A stretch of DNA of 64,000 bases, from the NCBI GenBank assembly GCA_022354845.1, contig CP031970.1:1550001-1614000 (forward strand), given 5' to 3'. The notes beneath the pieces are model-generated. The model was not told the origin of the DNA, ran no database searches, and was given only the letters and a program-made list of their open reading frames with translations. Below, piece by piece: positions 62,460 to 64,000 of this stretch. Positions within the stretch are counted from its first letter, which is position 1. Each line of letters begins with the position of its first letter. This DNA comes from Streptococcus suis. Its GTDB lineage: Bacteria > Bacillota > Bacilli > Lactobacillales > Streptococcaceae. Position numbers and translations under genes: made by a program.

Positions 62460-62488
62460 CAAAAAAACCGACTGCTTGGGCAATCGGT
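62460..62488 (-). terminator. Terminator after the DUF711 gene
   Basis: On the minus strand ACCGATTGC pairs with GCAGTCGGT, one mismatch, then a run of T. Confidence 0.85.
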
Positions 62489-62497
62489 CTACGTTTT

Positions 62498-63835
62498 TTA
62501 ATTCTTAAAACTATGAATTGGCGCAGGAATCTGACCACCTCGGTTGATAAAATCAACAGAAGATGCTTGGTTGACTTTCATAACAGGAGCTGTTCCTAGA
62601 AGACCTCCAAATTCGATCAATTCACCTTCCTTACCTAATGGGATAATACGGACTGCTGTTGTTTTTTGATTAATTACCCCAATGGCTGCCTCATCTGCAA
62701 TCATTGCTGCAATGGTTTCGGCTGGAGTCGTTTCTGGAATGGCAATCATGTCCAAACCGACAGAACAAATCGCAGTCATAGCTTCTAATTTTTCAAGATT
62801 GAGCGATCCACTTTGTACCGCTGCAATCATCCCTTCATCTTCAGATACAGGAATGAATGCGCCTGATAAACCGCCTACTTGGTTACAAGCCATAACGCCA
62901 CCTTTTTTCACCGCGTCATTTAGTAAAGCAAGTGCAGCTGTTGTTCCATGTGTGCCAACGGTTTCCAATCCCATTTCCTCCAAGACACGCGCAACAGAGT
63001 CCCCGACAGCAGGTGTTGGAGCAAGTGAGAGGTCAACGATACCAAATTTGACACCCAAACGTTCGCTCGCCATATTGCCCACTAGCTGACCGATACGAGT
63101 TATTTTAAAGGCTGTTTTCTTCACTGTTTCAGCTACTACATCAAAGCTCTCCCCGCGGACTTTTTCCAGAGCACGCTTTACTACACCTGGCCCAGAAACA
63201 CCCACATTAATAACGACATCTGCCTCACCAACACCATGGAAAGCGCCAGCCATAAACGGATTATCTTCAACCGCATTCGCAAAAACCACCAACTTAGCAG
63301 CACCCATCTCAGAAGCTTCAGCTGTTTCCTTGATGATTCTTCCCATATCTCTCACAGCAGTCATGTTAATACCGGACTTTGTCGAACCGATATTAACCGA
63401 TGAACAAACCTTTGAAGTCTGTGCTAAGGCTTGTGGAATGGAGTTGATCAGAATTTCATCACCTTTTTGATAGCCTTTTTGAACAAGGGCTGAAAAACCT
63501 CCGATAAAGTCAATTCCGATTTCATTAGCTGCCTTGTCCAAAGCATGAGCCAATGGGAGATAATCTGTCGCATCAGTCGCCGCACCAATTAAGGCAATCG
63601 GCGTTACAGACACACGTTTATTGACAATAGGAATCCCTAATTCTGCTGCTATTTCATCCCCAACCGAAACCAAATTCTTTGCCTTGGTCACAATTTTAGA
63701 ATAAACTTTCTCAGCAGCTTTTTCAATGTCAGGATCAATACAATCTAAAAGAGAAATCCCCATAGTAATCGTCCGAATATCGAAGTGCTGTTCCTCGATC
63801 ATGGCAATCGTTTCAGTTACCTGTCTAATGTCCAT
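62498..63835 (-). CDS. DUF711/UPF0210 (PFL) family protein
   Basis: A 445-residue protein with the family blocks [51 protein letters not shown] and [20 protein letters not shown]. The fold is distantly like pyruvate formate-lyase but lacks the glycyl-radical and the catalytic cysteines, so it is not that enzyme. Function unknown. It always pairs with an ACT-domain gene, as here. I chose the start at 63835 ([10 protein letters not shown]). Confidence 0.87.
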   Translation of the reverse strand: MDIRQVTETIAMIEEQHFDIRTITMGISLLDCIDPDIEKAAEKVYSKIVTKAKNLVSVGDEIAAELGIPIVNKRVSVTPIALIGAATDATDYLPLAHALDKAANEIGIDFIGGFSALVQKGYQKGDEILINSIPQALAQTSKVCSSVNIGSTKSGINMTAVRDMGRIIKETAEASEMGAAKLVVFANAVEDNPFMAGAFHGVGEADVVINVGVSGPGVVKRALEKVRGESFDVVAETVKKTAFKITRIGQLVGNMASERLGVKFGIVDLSLAPTPAVGDSVARVLEEMGLETVGTHGTTAALALLNDAVKKGGVMACNQVGGLSGAFIPVSEDEGMIAAVQSGSLNLEKLEAMTAICSVGLDMIAIPETTPAETIAAMIADEAAIGVINQKTTAVRIIPLGKEGELIEFGGLLGTAPVMKVNQASSVDFINRGGQIPAPIHSFKN

Positions 63836-63851
63836 ATAAAAATTACTCTCC

Positions 63852-64000
63852 TTATAAATTGTGCATCGCATCAAAAATAGCTGCACTTTGAATATTGATT
63901 TTAACGTTTAAAGCCTCACCATAAGATTCCAATTCTGCACGAAGCTTCGTAAAGTCCTTCTTTTCTTCAGCAGATACCAAGGCCATCATTGTGAAATACT
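63852..64000 (-). CDS. ACT-domain protein, C-terminal part (cut by window edge)
   Basis: The visible 48 residues start [20 protein letters not shown] and end IFDAMHNL, as in the small ACT-domain proteins (GcvR-like) that accompany DUF711. It probably binds an amino acid and regulates its partner. It ends 17 bases before the DUF711 start, with AAGGAGAG between. The N-terminal part lies beyond the window. Confidence 0.85.
   Translation of the reverse strand, partial: YFTMMALVSAEEKKDFTKLRAELESYGEALNVKINIQSAAIFDAMHNL

Overview
The window looks like a low-GC Streptococcus chromosome, most likely S. suis or a close relative. The evidence is a streptococcal division cluster (murD-murG-divIB, ftsA-ftsZ-ylmE-sepF-ylmG-ylmH-divIVA), an hrcA-grpE-dnaK-dnaJ heat-shock locus, a sortase-C pilus locus, streptococcal families of unknown function (DUF1912, DUF3165, DUF2812), and CcpA, AdcR and PerR-type operators. 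Species assignment is inference; genus is well supported. No rRNA, tRNA or CRISPR array was seen.

Layout. (1) 1-10.2 kb, minus strand: cell-wall and division genes, then a T-box leader that controls a small acetyltransferase and ileS. (2) 10.4-22.3 kb: a very large secreted alpha-amylase with starch-binding modules, and a pilus operon of sortase, backbone pilin and an unusual 1454-residue protein that reads as two LPXTG proteins fused in one frame. Both units carry CcpA (cre) sites. (3) 22.3-25.7 kb: typA and asnA. (4) 25.7-34.0 kb: an accessory island between core genes, with a YjbR-EVE-like protein, a Nudix hydrolase, a PLD-nuclease/SF2 helicase, a Fic protein, a decayed cytosine-5 DNA methyltransferase, a HEPN protein and a DUF262 protein. 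(5) 34.0-44.0 kb: valS, a second T-box followed by a broken VOC gene and a P-loop kinase, pyrG, rpoE, a frameshifted zinc-binding/histidine-triad-like lipoprotein under AdcR operators, and tig. (6) 44.2-54.3 kb: two regulators fused tail to tail by a deletion, a vitamin B6/truA operon, perR and a P1B ATPase with PerR-like boxes, a cystine-type ABC transporter and an amidase. (7) 54.3-60.8 kb: the heat-shock locus with two perfect CIRCE operators and a dense collection of intergenic repeat elements. (8) 60.8-64 kb: DUF2812/PadR, a histidine phosphatase and a DUF711/ACT pair.

The most interesting material is threefold. A DUF262-HEPN pair is coupled to the remains of a DNA methyltransferase and looks like a decayed three-gene defence or restriction module. 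One reading frame encodes two complete sortase substrates. A family of intergenic elements in the chaperone locus keeps a constant internal loop while the sequences of both its stems change with compensating bases, which suggests a structured RNA not explained by the genes.
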